A stretch of 64,000 nucleotides of DNA from Taklimakanibacter albus (GTDB lineage Bacteria; Pseudomonadota; Alphaproteobacteria; Rhizobiales; Aestuariivirgaceae): positions 354,390 to 418,389 of the forward strand of contig NZ_JAENHL010000008.1 of NCBI RefSeq assembly GCF_016595235.1. The letters run 5' to 3'. How positions within the stretch are numbered: position 1 is the stretch's first letter; every line of letters starts with the position of its first letter. Position numbers and translations under genes: made by a program. A model generated the notes under the pieces. It was not told the origin of the DNA. It saw only the letters and a list, made by a program, of their open reading frames with translations, and did no database searches. Below are positions 52,397-61,374 of the stretch, in pieces.

Positions 52397-53416
52397 ATGA
52401 AAGTTCTCGTGACCGGCGCCGCCGGCTTCATCGGCTTCCATACCGCCCAAAGGCTCATCGAACGCGGCGACGAGGTCGTCGGCTTCGATATGGTCAACAG
52501 CTATTACGACCCCTCGCTCAAGGAAAAGCGGCTTTCCCTGCTCGAGAAGTCGGCCGCCACGGCGCAGGGCAGCTGGCGTTTCATCCGCGCCGACCTGACC
52601 GACAAGAGCGCCGTCAAGGAGGCGTTCGCCACGCGCTTCGACCGGGTGATCCATCTCGCGGCCCAGGCCGGTGTGAGGCACAGCCTGACCCACCCGGACG
52701 ACTATATCAGCTCGAATATCGTCGCCTTCCTCAACATCCTCGAGGCGTGCCGCAACCACAGCACGCCACATCTGACCTACGCCTCGACCTCCAGCGTCTA
52801 TGGCGCCAACCGCAAGCTGCCCTTCTCGGAGCATGAAGGCGTCGATCACCCGCTCCAGCTCTATGCCGCGACCAAGCGGGCGAACGAGCTCATGGCGCAT
52901 GCCTACAGCAATCTCTTCCGGCTGCCGACGACGGGCCTGCGTTTCTTCACGGTCTATGGACCATGGGGGCGGCCGGACATGGCGCTCTTCCTGTTCACCA
53001 AGGCCATTCTGGCGGGCGAGCCGATCAATGTGTTCAATCACGGCAAGCATACGCGCGACTTCACCTATGTCGACGACATCGTCGAGGGCGTCGTCCGTGT
53101 GTCCGACCAGATCGCCGCGCCCAATCCCGACTGGGACGCCATGGACCCGGATCCGGCAACGTCCGATGCGCCGTTCCGGGTCTTCAATATCGGCAACAGC
53201 GCGCCGGTCGCGCTGATGGACTATATCAGGGCGGTCGAAGACACCCTGGGCATGAAGGCCACGCTGAACTATCAACCCTTGCAGGCGGGCGACGTGCCCG
53301 ATACCTCCGCCGACGTGTCGGCGCTTATCAAGGCAGTCGGCTACAAGCCGGCCACGCCGGTCCGCGAAGGGGTGCGGAAATTCGTCGAGTGGTATCGGGA
53401 TTATTATCAGGTCTGA
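52397..53416 (+). CDS. UDP-glucuronate 4-epimerase-like nucleotide-sugar epimerase
   Basis: A 339-residue extended SDR. NAD site [31 protein letters not shown] (near 34) typical of glucuronate-type epimerases, active-site [13 protein letters not shown] (near 155), [17 protein letters not shown] and FNIGNSAPV. It starts two bases after the dehydrogenase stop, so the two act in series: oxidise the nucleotide sugar, then invert C4. A TviB/TviC-like pair is one reading, UDP-GlcA to UDP-GalA another. It ends in a palindrome shared with the convergent reductase. Confidence 0.87.
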   Translation: MKVLVTGAAGFIGFHTAQRLIERGDEVVGFDMVNSYYDPSLKEKRLSLLEKSAATAQGSWRFIRADLTDKSAVKEAFATRFDRVIHLAAQAGVRHSLTHPDDYISSNIVAFLNILEACRNHSTPHLTYASTSSVYGANRKLPFSEHEGVDHPLQLYAATKRANELMAHAYSNLFRLPTTGLRFFTVYGPWGRPDMALFLFTKAILAGEPINVFNHGKHTRDFTYVDDIVEGVVRVSDQIAAPNPDWDAMDPDPATSDAPFRVFNIGNSAPVALMDYIRAVEDTLGMKATLNYQPLQAGDVPDTSADVSALIKAVGYKPATPVREGVRKFVEWYRDYYQV

Positions 53417-53426
53417 CAGCTGTCAG
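53413..53426. terminator. palindrome across convergent stop codons
   Basis: CTGACAGCTGTCAG is a perfect 14-base palindrome that contains the TGA of the rightward epimerase and the TGA of the leftward reductase. The two genes are separated by only six bases, so this short element is the only space left for punctuation. It is too short to be a strong terminator. Confidence 0.4.
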
Positions 53427-54412
53427 CGGACAGCGACGACAACCCGCCCGCGTACCTCGCCCTTGAGGATCGCCGGCCCCAGCTCCGCGATGTCTTCGAG
53501 CCGCACCACCCTCGTCATGGTGGAGAGCTTGTCGCGCGGCAGGTCGGTTGCGATGCGCCGCCAGGCGGCCTCGCGGCGCGCGACAGGCTGCATGACGGAA
53601 TCGATCCCCAGGAGATTGATGCCCCTGAGCAGGAAGGGAATCACGGTCGCCGGGAGCTGTACGCCGCCGGCGAGACCGACGGCCGCAACCGAGGCGCCGT
53701 ATTTCATCTGGCCGAGCAGGCGCGCCAGCATGGCGCCGCCGACATTATCTATGGCACCGGCCCAGCTTTCGCTTTCGAGCGGGCGCTTCGAGATTTCCGC
53801 GAGATCGGCTCGCGGCACGATGCGGCCGGCGCCGAGCTCCTTCAGATAGGCCTCGCTTCCCGCCCGGCCCGTCACGGCCGCCACCTCATAACCACGCGCC
53901 GCGAGAAGCGCCGTCGCGACCGAGCCGACACCCCCCGTGGCACCGGTGACGAGCACCGGACCACGATCCGGCGAGAGGCCATGCTCCTCGAGCGCCAAAA
54001 TCGCCAGCATCGCGGTGAGCCCCGCGGTGCCGACACCCATCGCCTCGCGCGTTGTCAGTCCCTCCGGCAGCGGCACCAGCCAGTCGGCCTTGACCTTGGC
54101 TTTCTCGGCGTAACCGCCCCACCAGACCTCGCCGACGCGCCAGCCGGTGAGGACGACCTTGTCGCCAGGCCGGTAGCGCGCATCGGCCGAGCTTTCGACC
54201 GTTCCAGCGAAATCGACGCCCGGCACATGCGGGTAGGTGCGGACCAGACCGCCACCGCCCGTCAGGCAGAGTCCGTCTTTGTAATTGAGGGTCGAATAGT
54301 CGACATTCACAACGACATCGCCGGCGGGAAGCTGGTCTTCCTCCAGCTCACGGATGCTCGATGTGACAGTGCCGTCGGCGTTCTTGTCGACGACCAAAGC
54401 TCTGAAGCTCAT
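53423..54412 (-). CDS. acrylyl-CoA reductase-like quinone oxidoreductase (AcuI/YhdH family)
   Basis: A 329-residue medium-chain dehydrogenase/reductase without zinc ligands. SFRALVVDKNADG and STLNYKDGLCLTG at the N-terminus, PHVPGVDFAGTVESS near 62, GVGTAGLTAMLAI near 120 and NADPH motif VTGATGGVGSVATALLA near 148 match the AcuI/YhdH family, which reduces acrylyl-CoA to propionyl-CoA. ATG 54412 is used, since the frame upstream is only intergenic leader. It is the last gene of the transport/CoA operon (31 bases after the ATPase), which gives the AcuI reading functional support. Confidence 0.87.
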   Translation of the reverse strand: MSFRALVVDKNADGTVTSSIRELEEDQLPAGDVVVNVDYSTLNYKDGLCLTGGGGLVRTYPHVPGVDFAGTVESSADARYRPGDKVVLTGWRVGEVWWGGYAEKAKVKADWLVPLPEGLTTREAMGVGTAGLTAMLAILALEEHGLSPDRGPVLVTGATGGVGSVATALLAARGYEVAAVTGRAGSEAYLKELGAGRIVPRADLAEISKRPLESESWAGAIDNVGGAMLARLLGQMKYGASVAAVGLAGGVQLPATVIPFLLRGINLLGIDSVMQPVARREAAWRRIATDLPRDKLSTMTRVVRLEDIAELGPAILKGEVRGRVVVAVR

Positions 54413-54443
54413 GATGGAATACTCTTCGCTGTTGTTCGAGATT

Positions 54444-55505
54444 TCAGGCGCCGGCCAGGACAACCGTATCGGCGATGGGCAGGCCGAGCCTAATGCGATG
54501 CCCGGGCTCGGGCAGATTGTGACGCCCCGGCTGTCGCAAAGAGAGCACGGCGCCATCGGCGAGCTCGACCTGCACCAGGACGGAGTCACCCTGGAACAAC
54601 GCGCTCCGCAAGGCCCCTTCGATGAGATTCTGTCCGGCCGGCAGCTGGCCGTCGCGCAGCACTTCGAGTTTCTCGGGCCGGATCACCAGATGCGGCGCGG
54701 TGCCGATCGCCTCGGGGGCGCAGCCCGGATGGATCGGCGCGCCGTTCAGCATCAGCCGGCCGGCCTCGCGATGCAGCGGCAGAATGGTCGAATCGCCGAT
54801 GAAGTCGGCGACGAACAGGTTCTTCGGCTTCTCATAAAGGGCGGCCGGGGCATCCACCTGGGCGATACGCCCTTCATTGATCACAGCGATGCGGTCCGAC
54901 ATGGTCAACGCCTCGCGCTGATCATGCGTCACATAGATCGTCGTGATGCCGAGGCGGTCATGCAGATCACGGATCTCGATCTGCATATGCTCACGCAGCT
55001 TCTTGTCGAGGGCGGACAGCGGCTCATCCATAAGGAGAATACGCGGGTCGAAGGACACGGCGCGAGCGAGCGCGATGCGCTGTTTCTGGCCACCCGACAG
55101 CTGGCTCGGATAACGCTCGCTCAACGCCTCGAGCTGCACGATCTTGAGCGCGGCGTTGACCTTATCCGCGATCTCCGCCTTCGAATAGGAGCGGCGCTTC
55201 AACGGATAAGCGACATTCTCGCCGACCGTCATATGCGGGAAGAGCGCATAATTCTGGAACACCATGCCGAGATCGCGCCGATGCGGCGGCACCCGCGTCA
55301 TGTCCTTGTCGCCGACCAGCACCTGGCCGGATGAGGGACGTATGAAACCCGCGATCACCATCAGCAAGGTCGTCTTGCCGGAGCCCGAGGGTCCGAGCAG
55401 CGTCATGAACTCGCCACTGCGGACATCGAGATCGACACCGTCGAGCACAGTCAGCGCGCCATGTGCCTTGGTGAGAGAGCGAATGCTGATCGGAAGCGAG
55501 GTCAT
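54444..55505 (-). CDS. polyamine-type ABC transporter ATP-binding protein (PotA type)
   Basis: A 353-residue ATPase of the spermidine/putrescine/opine importer class. Walker A GPSGSGKTT near 41, signature LSGGQKQRIALARAV near 138, Walker B ILLMDEPLSALDKK, H-loop YVTHDQREAL; the C-terminal TOBE domain spans about 275-350. ATG 55505 overlaps the deacetylase stop by four bases. It serves the two permeases and the binding protein encoded upstream in the same operon. Confidence 0.93.
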   Translation of the reverse strand: MTSLPISIRSLTKAHGALTVLDGVDLDVRSGEFMTLLGPSGSGKTTLLMVIAGFIRPSSGQVLVGDKDMTRVPPHRRDLGMVFQNYALFPHMTVGENVAYPLKRRSYSKAEIADKVNAALKIVQLEALSERYPSQLSGGQKQRIALARAVSFDPRILLMDEPLSALDKKLREHMQIEIRDLHDRLGITTIYVTHDQREALTMSDRIAVINEGRIAQVDAPAALYEKPKNLFVADFIGDSTILPLHREAGRLMLNGAPIHPGCAPEAIGTAPHLVIRPEKLEVLRDGQLPAGQNLIEGALRSALFQGDSVLVQVELADGAVLSLRQPGRHNLPEPGHRIRLGLPIADTVVLAGA

Positions 55506-56629
55506 GTCTTCTCCGTCTTGGCAAACCACTGGGCCGCCAGCGGATGGCGCTTCACCAGGACCGTGACGATGGCTTCGGCGAGCGGGCCATCCTCGGGATA
55601 GAACGCCAGCGGGTCCTTGATATCGAGCGCGTGGCCGGTCAGGCCGGCGGCAATGGCGTAAGCGCAGAAGGCGGCATGCGCCGGGTTGTAGCCGCCCTCC
55701 TGAATGGCGACGAGGCGCCCCGCGCACAGCCGGTCGGCGGCATCACGCAGAAGCCCCGCCAGGCGATGGAAGCCGCGCATGGTGACCAGCTGACGACCGT
55801 TCGGATCGAACTGCCCGGCATCCTGGCCATTGGCCACGATGATGAGATCAGGCTTGAAACGATCGAGCGCCGGAAGGACGCAGGTCTCCGTCAGATGGAT
55901 ATAGGTGTCGTCGCCACAGCCCATGGGCAGCGGCAGATTGATATTGTAGCCCTTCCCCGTCCCGCGGCCGACCTCGTCCACGCCGCCCGTCTGCGGATGC
56001 GAAGCTCCCCAGGGGCCATGGTCCATATGGATGGAGATCGTCAGCACGTCGGCGCGCTCATAGAAACCTTCCTGCGTGCCATTGCCGTGATGGACGTCCC
56101 AGTCGACCACGGCGACGCGCCGGCAGCCGCGCGACAAAGCATCGAGTGCCGCCACACCGACCGCATTCACGAAGCAATAGCCGTCGGCCACTGCGGGCGC
56201 GGCATGATGGCCTGGCGGGCGCACCAGCGCATAACTGCGCCGGACCTTGCCGGCGAGGACATGGCGAACCGCATCGATCGCGCAGCCGGCTGAGGCACGC
56301 ACCGCCGCGAGGCCGCCTTTGGGCAAATAGGTCGTGCTCGTTGCCCAGGCACCTTCCTTGTCCCACTCCTTCACGGTCGCGAGATAGGGCGCCTCATGAA
56401 AGAGCAGGATCTCGGCGTCGGTGGCCGCGTGCCCTGGAAACCAATCGATATCTCCCGCCATCGGCCCCCGCTTCAGGATGGAGCGCATATTGGCGATGCG
56501 ATCCGGCCCTTCCACCGAGGGCAGCTGATAGTCGAGCAAGGGAGACGGCATCTGATCGAACAGCCCGTCGGGCGTACGCACAGCAAGCACGATATCGTCG
56601 AAGAAAACTGCAAGGCGTTCAGGCGTCAT
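55502..56629 (-). CDS. histone-deacetylase-family amidohydrolase (acetylpolyamine amidohydrolase-like)
   Basis: A 375-residue class II HDAC-like enzyme. RPPGHHAAP (near residue 137) holds the catalytic His pair, VVDWDVHHGNGTQ (near 175) gives Asp and His zinc ligands, GQDAGQFDPNGR (near 260) the second Asp, and QEGGYN (near 305) the transition-state Tyr. In bacteria such proteins remove acetyl or other acyl groups from polyamines and related amines. ATG 56629 has GGAG seven bases ahead. Its place between importer genes argues that the imported solute is an N-acylated amine. Confidence 0.9.
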   Translation of the reverse strand: MTPERLAVFFDDIVLAVRTPDGLFDQMPSPLLDYQLPSVEGPDRIANMRSILKRGPMAGDIDWFPGHAATDAEILLFHEAPYLATVKEWDKEGAWATSTTYLPKGGLAAVRASAGCAIDAVRHVLAGKVRRSYALVRPPGHHAAPAVADGYCFVNAVGVAALDALSRGCRRVAVVDWDVHHGNGTQEGFYERADVLTISIHMDHGPWGASHPQTGGVDEVGRGTGKGYNINLPLPMGCGDDTYIHLTETCVLPALDRFKPDLIIVANGQDAGQFDPNGRQLVTMRGFHRLAGLLRDAADRLCAGRLVAIQEGGYNPAHAAFCAYAIAAGLTGHALDIKDPLAFYPEDGPLAEAIVTVLVKRHPLAAQWFAKTEKT

Positions 56630-56651
56630 CCCGGTACTCCATGGGTCAAGG

Positions 56652-57470
56652 TCATTGGTGCGACTTCCGATTGGCAAGCTGTACCACCAATACGATCGTC
56701 ACCGAAACCAGCACCAGGCATGTCGACACCACGGTGATCAGCGGGTCGATCTCGTCGCGCAACGAATTGAACATGACCCGCGTGACAGTCGAATTCTCGC
56801 CGCCCGAGATGAACAAGGCGACATTGACCTCATCGAGCGAGGTGAGAAAGGACAGCAGCACGGCATTGAGGATGGCCGGACGGATCTGCGGCAAGGTCAC
56901 CGTCCAGAAGGCGAGCCAGCGCGGGGCGCCCAGACTGCGGGCCACCCTCTCCTGGTTCATGTCATAGGTCTTGAGACCGGCCAGCACGGTGATCACCACC
57001 AAGGGGATCGCCAGCATGGCATGGGCGAGAACGAGGCCGAGCTTGGTGTTGAGCAGCTCCAGGCGCGCATAGATGAAATAGAGCCCGATCGCCACCATGA
57101 TGACCGGCACCATCATCGGCGACAGGAGAACGGCATGCACGCCCGACATCGCGGCGAGCCGCGATTCATGAATGGCATAGGCGGCCAGCGTGCCGAGCGG
57201 GGTCGCGACCAGGACCGTGAAGACCGCCACGAGGAGAGAGGTCTTGGTGGCCATCAGCCAGGTGGAGGACTCGAAGAAGGTCCGATACCAGCCGAGCGAC
57301 CATCCGGTCGGCGGGAAGGTCAGGTATTTCGAATCCGAGAAGGACATCGGAATCACGATCAGCGTCGGCGCGACCAGAATGATCATGACGAGGATGGCGA
57401 TGGCATAGAGCCACAGGCGGCGGTAATGGGCCACCTGGTCCCAGGCCGGTGAGGTGAGCCAGCGGATCAT
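56652..57470 (-). CDS. polyamine-type ABC transporter permease (PotC type)
   Basis: A 272-residue permease with six predicted helices. ILVMIILVAPTLIVIPMSF is helix one, GWSLGWYRTFFESS the first periplasmic loop and EERVARSLGAPRWLAFWTVTLPQIRP-type coupling loop (reading QERVARSLGAPRWLAF) lies near 180. ATG 57470 overlaps the partner permease stop by four bases. Confidence 0.93.
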   Translation of the reverse strand: MIRWLTSPAWDQVAHYRRLWLYAIAILVMIILVAPTLIVIPMSFSDSKYLTFPPTGWSLGWYRTFFESSTWLMATKTSLLVAVFTVLVATPLGTLAAYAIHESRLAAMSGVHAVLLSPMMVPVIMVAIGLYFIYARLELLNTKLGLVLAHAMLAIPLVVITVLAGLKTYDMNQERVARSLGAPRWLAFWTVTLPQIRPAILNAVLLSFLTSLDEVNVALFISGGENSTVTRVMFNSLRDEIDPLITVVSTCLVLVSVTIVLVVQLANRKSHQ

Positions 57471-58378
57471 GACATCACCGGACGGTTGCCGCGGTTGCGC
57501 CGCCAGATCCACAGGCCGAGCAGCAGCACCAGAGCGGTCACCACGAGCAGCACGACAGCCAGTGCGCTGGCGGCACCCCAATTCGGATAGAGCGCGACAC
57601 TCTTCTGGATGCGCATCGCCACCATGGTGACCTTGCCGCCGCCGAGCAACGCCGGCGTCACATAGAAGCCGAGCGACAGGACGAAGACGATCAGCGCGCC
57701 GGCGCCGAGCCCCGGCAAGGACAGCGGGAAACTCACCGTCCAGAATCGCACGATCGGACCGGCGCCCAGATTTGCCGCGGCGCGGATGAGATCGTGATCG
57801 ATCGCTTTCATCGCGCCGTAAAGCGGCAGAACAAGGAAAGGCAGCATGATATGCGACATGCCGATGACGGTGCCGGCATAATTATGGAGGAGTGCAATTG
57901 GCTCGTCGATCACGCCGAGCTTGAGCAGCGTGCTGTTGACCAGCCCCTGCTTCTGCAGCAGCACCATCCAGGCATAGGTCCTGACCAGGAGCGAGGTCCA
58001 GAAGGGCAGGATGATCGCCAGCATCGCAAAGCCGACGGCGCGGGGCGGCAGCAGAGTGATAAAATAGGCGAGCGGATAGCCGAGAAGCATGCAGATGAGG
58101 GTGATGACCGCCGAGATTTCGAAGGTGGTCAGGAAGATCGCCAGATAGGCCTTGTTGTCGATCAGGCGCTGATAGTTCTCCAGAGACAGATTGCCCTGCG
58201 CGCCGATGAAAGACAGCGCCAGGAGACTGCCGACCGGGATGATCAGGCAGACCGCGACCAGCAACAACGCTGGGAGCGAAAGGCCGGCAATGGCGAGCCT
58301 TTCGCGCCGTTCGTCATCCTTGAGGGTGGCGGCACTGCCCGCCTCGTCCGATCCCGTAAAATAGCTCGCCGCGGTCAT
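57467..58378 (-). CDS. polyamine-type ABC transporter permease (PotB type)
   Basis: A 303-residue permease. The cytoplasmic N-terminus (about 1-30) precedes helix one (AIAGLSLPALLLVAVCLIIP). FWTSLLVRTYAWMVLL near 120 and AAANLGAGPIVRFWTVSFPLSLPG near 205 are the PotB/PotH landmarks. ATG 58378 lies eight bases after the crotonase stop. It forms the channel with the PotC-type subunit. Confidence 0.93.
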   Translation of the reverse strand: MTAASYFTGSDEAGSAATLKDDERRERLAIAGLSLPALLLVAVCLIIPVGSLLALSFIGAQGNLSLENYQRLIDNKAYLAIFLTTFEISAVITLICMLLGYPLAYFITLLPPRAVGFAMLAIILPFWTSLLVRTYAWMVLLQKQGLVNSTLLKLGVIDEPIALLHNYAGTVIGMSHIMLPFLVLPLYGAMKAIDHDLIRAAANLGAGPIVRFWTVSFPLSLPGLGAGALIVFVLSLGFYVTPALLGGGKVTMVAMRIQKSVALYPNWGAASALAVVLLVVTALVLLLGLWIWRRNRGNRPVMS

Positions 58379-58386
58379 GCCGTCAT

Positions 58387-59196
58387 TCAACCCTCGAACT
58401 GGCTCTCCCGCCATTTGATCGCGGCGCCGAGCCCATCCTTCTTGCGGACCGCATCGAACGTGCGCAGCGCCTCGGTATCGGAGGCATCGAGCATCGCCCC
58501 CTGCTCGATGCCATAGGTGATCGCATTGCGCAGGCCGCCGATCTCGGCGCCCTTGTTGATGGAGGCCTTCGTCGTCTGCAGCGCCTCGATCGAGATGGCC
58601 GACATGCGGCGGGCCAGCTTGAAAGTTTCCTCTTCGAGCTTCTGGTCCGGAACGACCCGGTTGACCATGCCCCATTGCAGCGCCTGCTCAGCGTCGATCG
58701 TGTCGCCCGTATAGAGCAGCTCGCGCGCTTTCTTGAGCCCGACGATCCACGGCATGATCACCGCCGGCGGCGATGTCGAGAAACGCACTTCCGGCTCGCC
58801 GAATTTGGCATTGTCGCTGGCAATCGTCACACAGCACATCATGGCGAGCTCGCAGCTGCCGGCCAGGCAATAGCCGCGCACCATGGCGATCACCGGCTTG
58901 CTGCAGTCCCAGGGCGCATATTCGAAATCGACGCAGTCTTGCAGCATGCGGCGCTGGCCGAGAACGCTGCGGCCATAATGCTCGCCCCATTTGAATTTGA
59001 GATCATAGCCGGCGCCGAAATGATCGCCGACGCCGGAGAGTACGATCACCGATATCGCTGGATCCTCGTCGAGCTCACGGATCAGCGCCTTGAAATCGCG
59101 CATCATACCGGGATGTATGGCGTTCATGGCCTTCGGCCGGTTGATCCGGACATGAGCGACCCGGTCGGTGACTTCCTTCAGAAATTCGTCTGACAT
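58387..59196 (-). CDS. enoyl-CoA hydratase/isomerase (crotonase) family protein
   Basis: A 269-residue crotonase-fold enzyme. VAHVRINRPKAMNAIHPGMM opens the fold. The first oxyanion-hole segment is DHFGAGYDLKF near 60. GYCLAGSCELAMMCCVTIAS near 112 carries the second; the usual GGG of hydratases is AGS here. FGEPEVRFSTSPPAVIMPWIVG (near 135) has one of the usual catalytic Glu positions. In this operon a 3-hydroxypropionyl-CoA dehydratase or acyl-CoA hydratase role between the CoA synthetase and the acrylyl-CoA reductase is attractive, but the enzyme could also be an isomerase. Confidence 0.88.
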   Translation of the reverse strand: MSDEFLKEVTDRVAHVRINRPKAMNAIHPGMMRDFKALIRELDEDPAISVIVLSGVGDHFGAGYDLKFKWGEHYGRSVLGQRRMLQDCVDFEYAPWDCSKPVIAMVRGYCLAGSCELAMMCCVTIASDNAKFGEPEVRFSTSPPAVIMPWIVGLKKARELLYTGDTIDAEQALQWGMVNRVVPDQKLEEETFKLARRMSAISIEALQTTKASINKGAEIGGLRNAITYGIEQGAMLDASDTEALRTFDAVRKKDGLGAAIKWRESQFEG

Positions 59197-59206
59197 GTTT
59201 TCTCCA

Positions 59207-61297
59207 TTAATTGCTTTGTGGCCGGCGCGGGACGATCAGGGCATCGACCGCCCGGACTCCCTTCTCGCCGACGATGAGAGGGTTGACGTCGACTTCGGCG
59301 AGGAATTCGCCGAGATGCGAAATCATGACCGAAAAGCGGGCAAAGGCCTCAGTCAAAGCTGCGACATCGAGGGCCGGCTTGCCGCGCACGCCGTCGAGAA
59401 CCTTGCGCATCGCCAGCCGGTCGATGAAACCCTGCGCCTCCCGCACGTCGAAAGGCGGGATGGCAAGCACGGCATCCTTCTGGATCTCGATGAGGACGCC
59501 GCCGGCGCTGATCATCGCCACCGAACCGAATTGCGGATCGGCGACGAAGCCCAGTGCGACCTCGGCACCAGGGGCCGCCATCTCGGCCAGGAGAACACGC
59601 GGGCCCAGCCGCCCGGCGATATCATCATAAGCGGCGGCGACCGCATCCCGATCGGCGAGGCGCAATCTGACGCCGCCGACATCCGATTTATGATTGATGC
59701 CGGGCTCGGCCGTCTTCAGCGCAACCGGGAATCCGATCGCTTCGGCCGCCGCCACGGCCTCGGCGCGGTTGGTCGCCAGCCGATGTGCCACGACAGGGAT
59801 GCCGAAGTCTTTCAGCAGCGCCAGCCCTTCCGCTTCATCGAAGGTGGCACCGGCCTCACACCGTTTGCGCCAGCGCGCCACGACGTCTGACGCGGGCGGC
59901 AATGGCGGCGAGCTCGCCGGGCGCGCGCGGAAGGCCCGATAGTCGAGCGCGGCGCGCGTGGCGATCATGGCCCCGCGCATACCTTCCAGCACCGGAACAC
60001 CGGCATCGCGCAGCCGCGTCGCGAGACCGGTGTTGCGCGCCTTGGCGAAACAGGTGGCGAAAGCCAGCGGCTTGTCGCTCTCAGCGGCGATCCGGGCCGC
60101 CGCAGTGGCGTAATGCTCGTGATAACGCGTTCCATCGCGCAGATCGGCGACCCAGATGCCGAGCGCGGCTTGGGGATCTTCGAGGAGCGACCGCATGCAA
60201 TCGTGAAAAATGTCCTCGAAGCCGTGGCCCGTCCCCCAGGCATCGAGCGGGTTCTCGGGCGTCAGGCCATATTCGAGGCGACCGGCGAGTTTCGCCTGTG
60301 TCGCATCGGTGAGCTCGGCGAAGGTCACGCCCTGCTCCGTCGCGATGTCGGTCAGCAACTCGCGCTCACCACCGGAATCGGTGATCGCCACCACCGAGCC
60401 GGTGCCGCGCAGGCGTTTGCCGCAGGACAACAATTGCAGGCAGGCGACGAGCTCGTCGGGGTCGTTGACGCTGATCGCGCCATAGCGCTTGAAGATGGCG
60501 TCATAAACGGCGGCGTCGCCGGCAATGGCGCCGGAATGGCTGACGGCAAATCGCTTGGCCGCCTCGCTGCGACCGACCTTGTTGATCACGACCGCCACAT
60601 CGGCCGCGGCGGCGCGCTCGAGAACGGCGACGAACTTTTCCGGGCTGCGCACGGTTTCGATGAACAGACCTATGGCGCGCGTGGTTTCGAGGCTCAGCGC
60701 GAAATCCATGTAGTCGGCGACATCGGTGGCGATCTCCTGGCCCGACGAGACGGTGAGATTGAAGCCGAGGCGGCCGTCATTTTCGTTCACCGCCGCCCAG
60801 ATCGATCCTGACTGTGAGATGAAGGTGACAGGACCCGGCGCCTGTGCTCCGCTTCCGCCCAGCTGAAACCGCACCTTGTGGACGCGATTATAAAAGCCCG
60901 ATCCGTTACCGCCGCAGACCAGGAGCCCAGCCTCGCGGGCCTGCGCCTTCAGGCGATCAAGCAAAGGCACCTCATTGCCGTCGTCGAGATAACCGCTGCC
61001 GAAGATGGTCGCGGCCTTGACGCCGGCGGTGATCACGTCGCTCAAGACCCGCTCGATACGGGCATTCGCCACCATCAGCACGGCGTGATCCGGGACATGC
61101 GGAAGTGATTTGAGATCGGGATAACAGGCGAGATCGTCGATCCGTTCGTATCCCGGATTGACGAGCGAGATGCTCCCTTCGAATCCCGCCTCACGGCAGG
61201 CCTCGATCATGCCGCGCCCATAGGAGCCCGGTTTCGGCGACGCCCCGACAAGGGCGACAGATCGCGGACGCAGCAAAGGATCAAGCCGATGACTCAT
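59207..61297 (-). CDS. NDP-forming acyl-CoA synthetase (fused alpha/beta subunits)
   Basis: A 696-residue single-chain enzyme. Residues about 8-130 are the CoA-binding domain (PRSVALVGASPKPGSYGRGMIEA). About 140-450 are the ligase-CoA domains, with the phospho-His in FAVSHSGAIAGDAAVYDAIF near 260. About 475-696 are an ATP-grasp domain (EGLALLKDFGIPVVAHRLA, FPVALKTAEPGINHKSDVGG). The reaction is acid + CoA + NTP to acyl-CoA + NDP + Pi. Relatives act on acetate, 3-hydroxypropionate, 4-hydroxybutyrate or pimelate. ATG 61297 has GGAAG five bases ahead. Next to a crotonase and an AcuI-like reductase, a C3 acid is the favoured substrate. Confidence 0.9.
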   Translation of the reverse strand: MSHRLDPLLRPRSVALVGASPKPGSYGRGMIEACREAGFEGSISLVNPGYERIDDLACYPDLKSLPHVPDHAVLMVANARIERVLSDVITAGVKAATIFGSGYLDDGNEVPLLDRLKAQAREAGLLVCGGNGSGFYNRVHKVRFQLGGSGAQAPGPVTFISQSGSIWAAVNENDGRLGFNLTVSSGQEIATDVADYMDFALSLETTRAIGLFIETVRSPEKFVAVLERAAAADVAVVINKVGRSEAAKRFAVSHSGAIAGDAAVYDAIFKRYGAISVNDPDELVACLQLLSCGKRLRGTGSVVAITDSGGERELLTDIATEQGVTFAELTDATQAKLAGRLEYGLTPENPLDAWGTGHGFEDIFHDCMRSLLEDPQAALGIWVADLRDGTRYHEHYATAAARIAAESDKPLAFATCFAKARNTGLATRLRDAGVPVLEGMRGAMIATRAALDYRAFRARPASSPPLPPASDVVARWRKRCEAGATFDEAEGLALLKDFGIPVVAHRLATNRAEAVAAAEAIGFPVALKTAEPGINHKSDVGGVRLRLADRDAVAAAYDDIAGRLGPRVLLAEMAAPGAEVALGFVADPQFGSVAMISAGGVLIEIQKDAVLAIPPFDVREAQGFIDRLAMRKVLDGVRGKPALDVAALTEAFARFSVMISHLGEFLAEVDVNPLIVGEKGVRAVDALIVPRRPQSN

Positions 61298-61374
61298 GAA
61301 GTCTTCCGATAGTGAGCACATATTTTGAGATGGGGAGGAGAGCACCCGTCGCACCCGGATACTCTCCCCGGCAG

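Noticed and set aside
57471-57581. Upstream extension of the PotC-type permease
   Set aside because: It reads through the end of the PotB-type gene in another frame; the membrane protein begins cleanly at ATG 57470.
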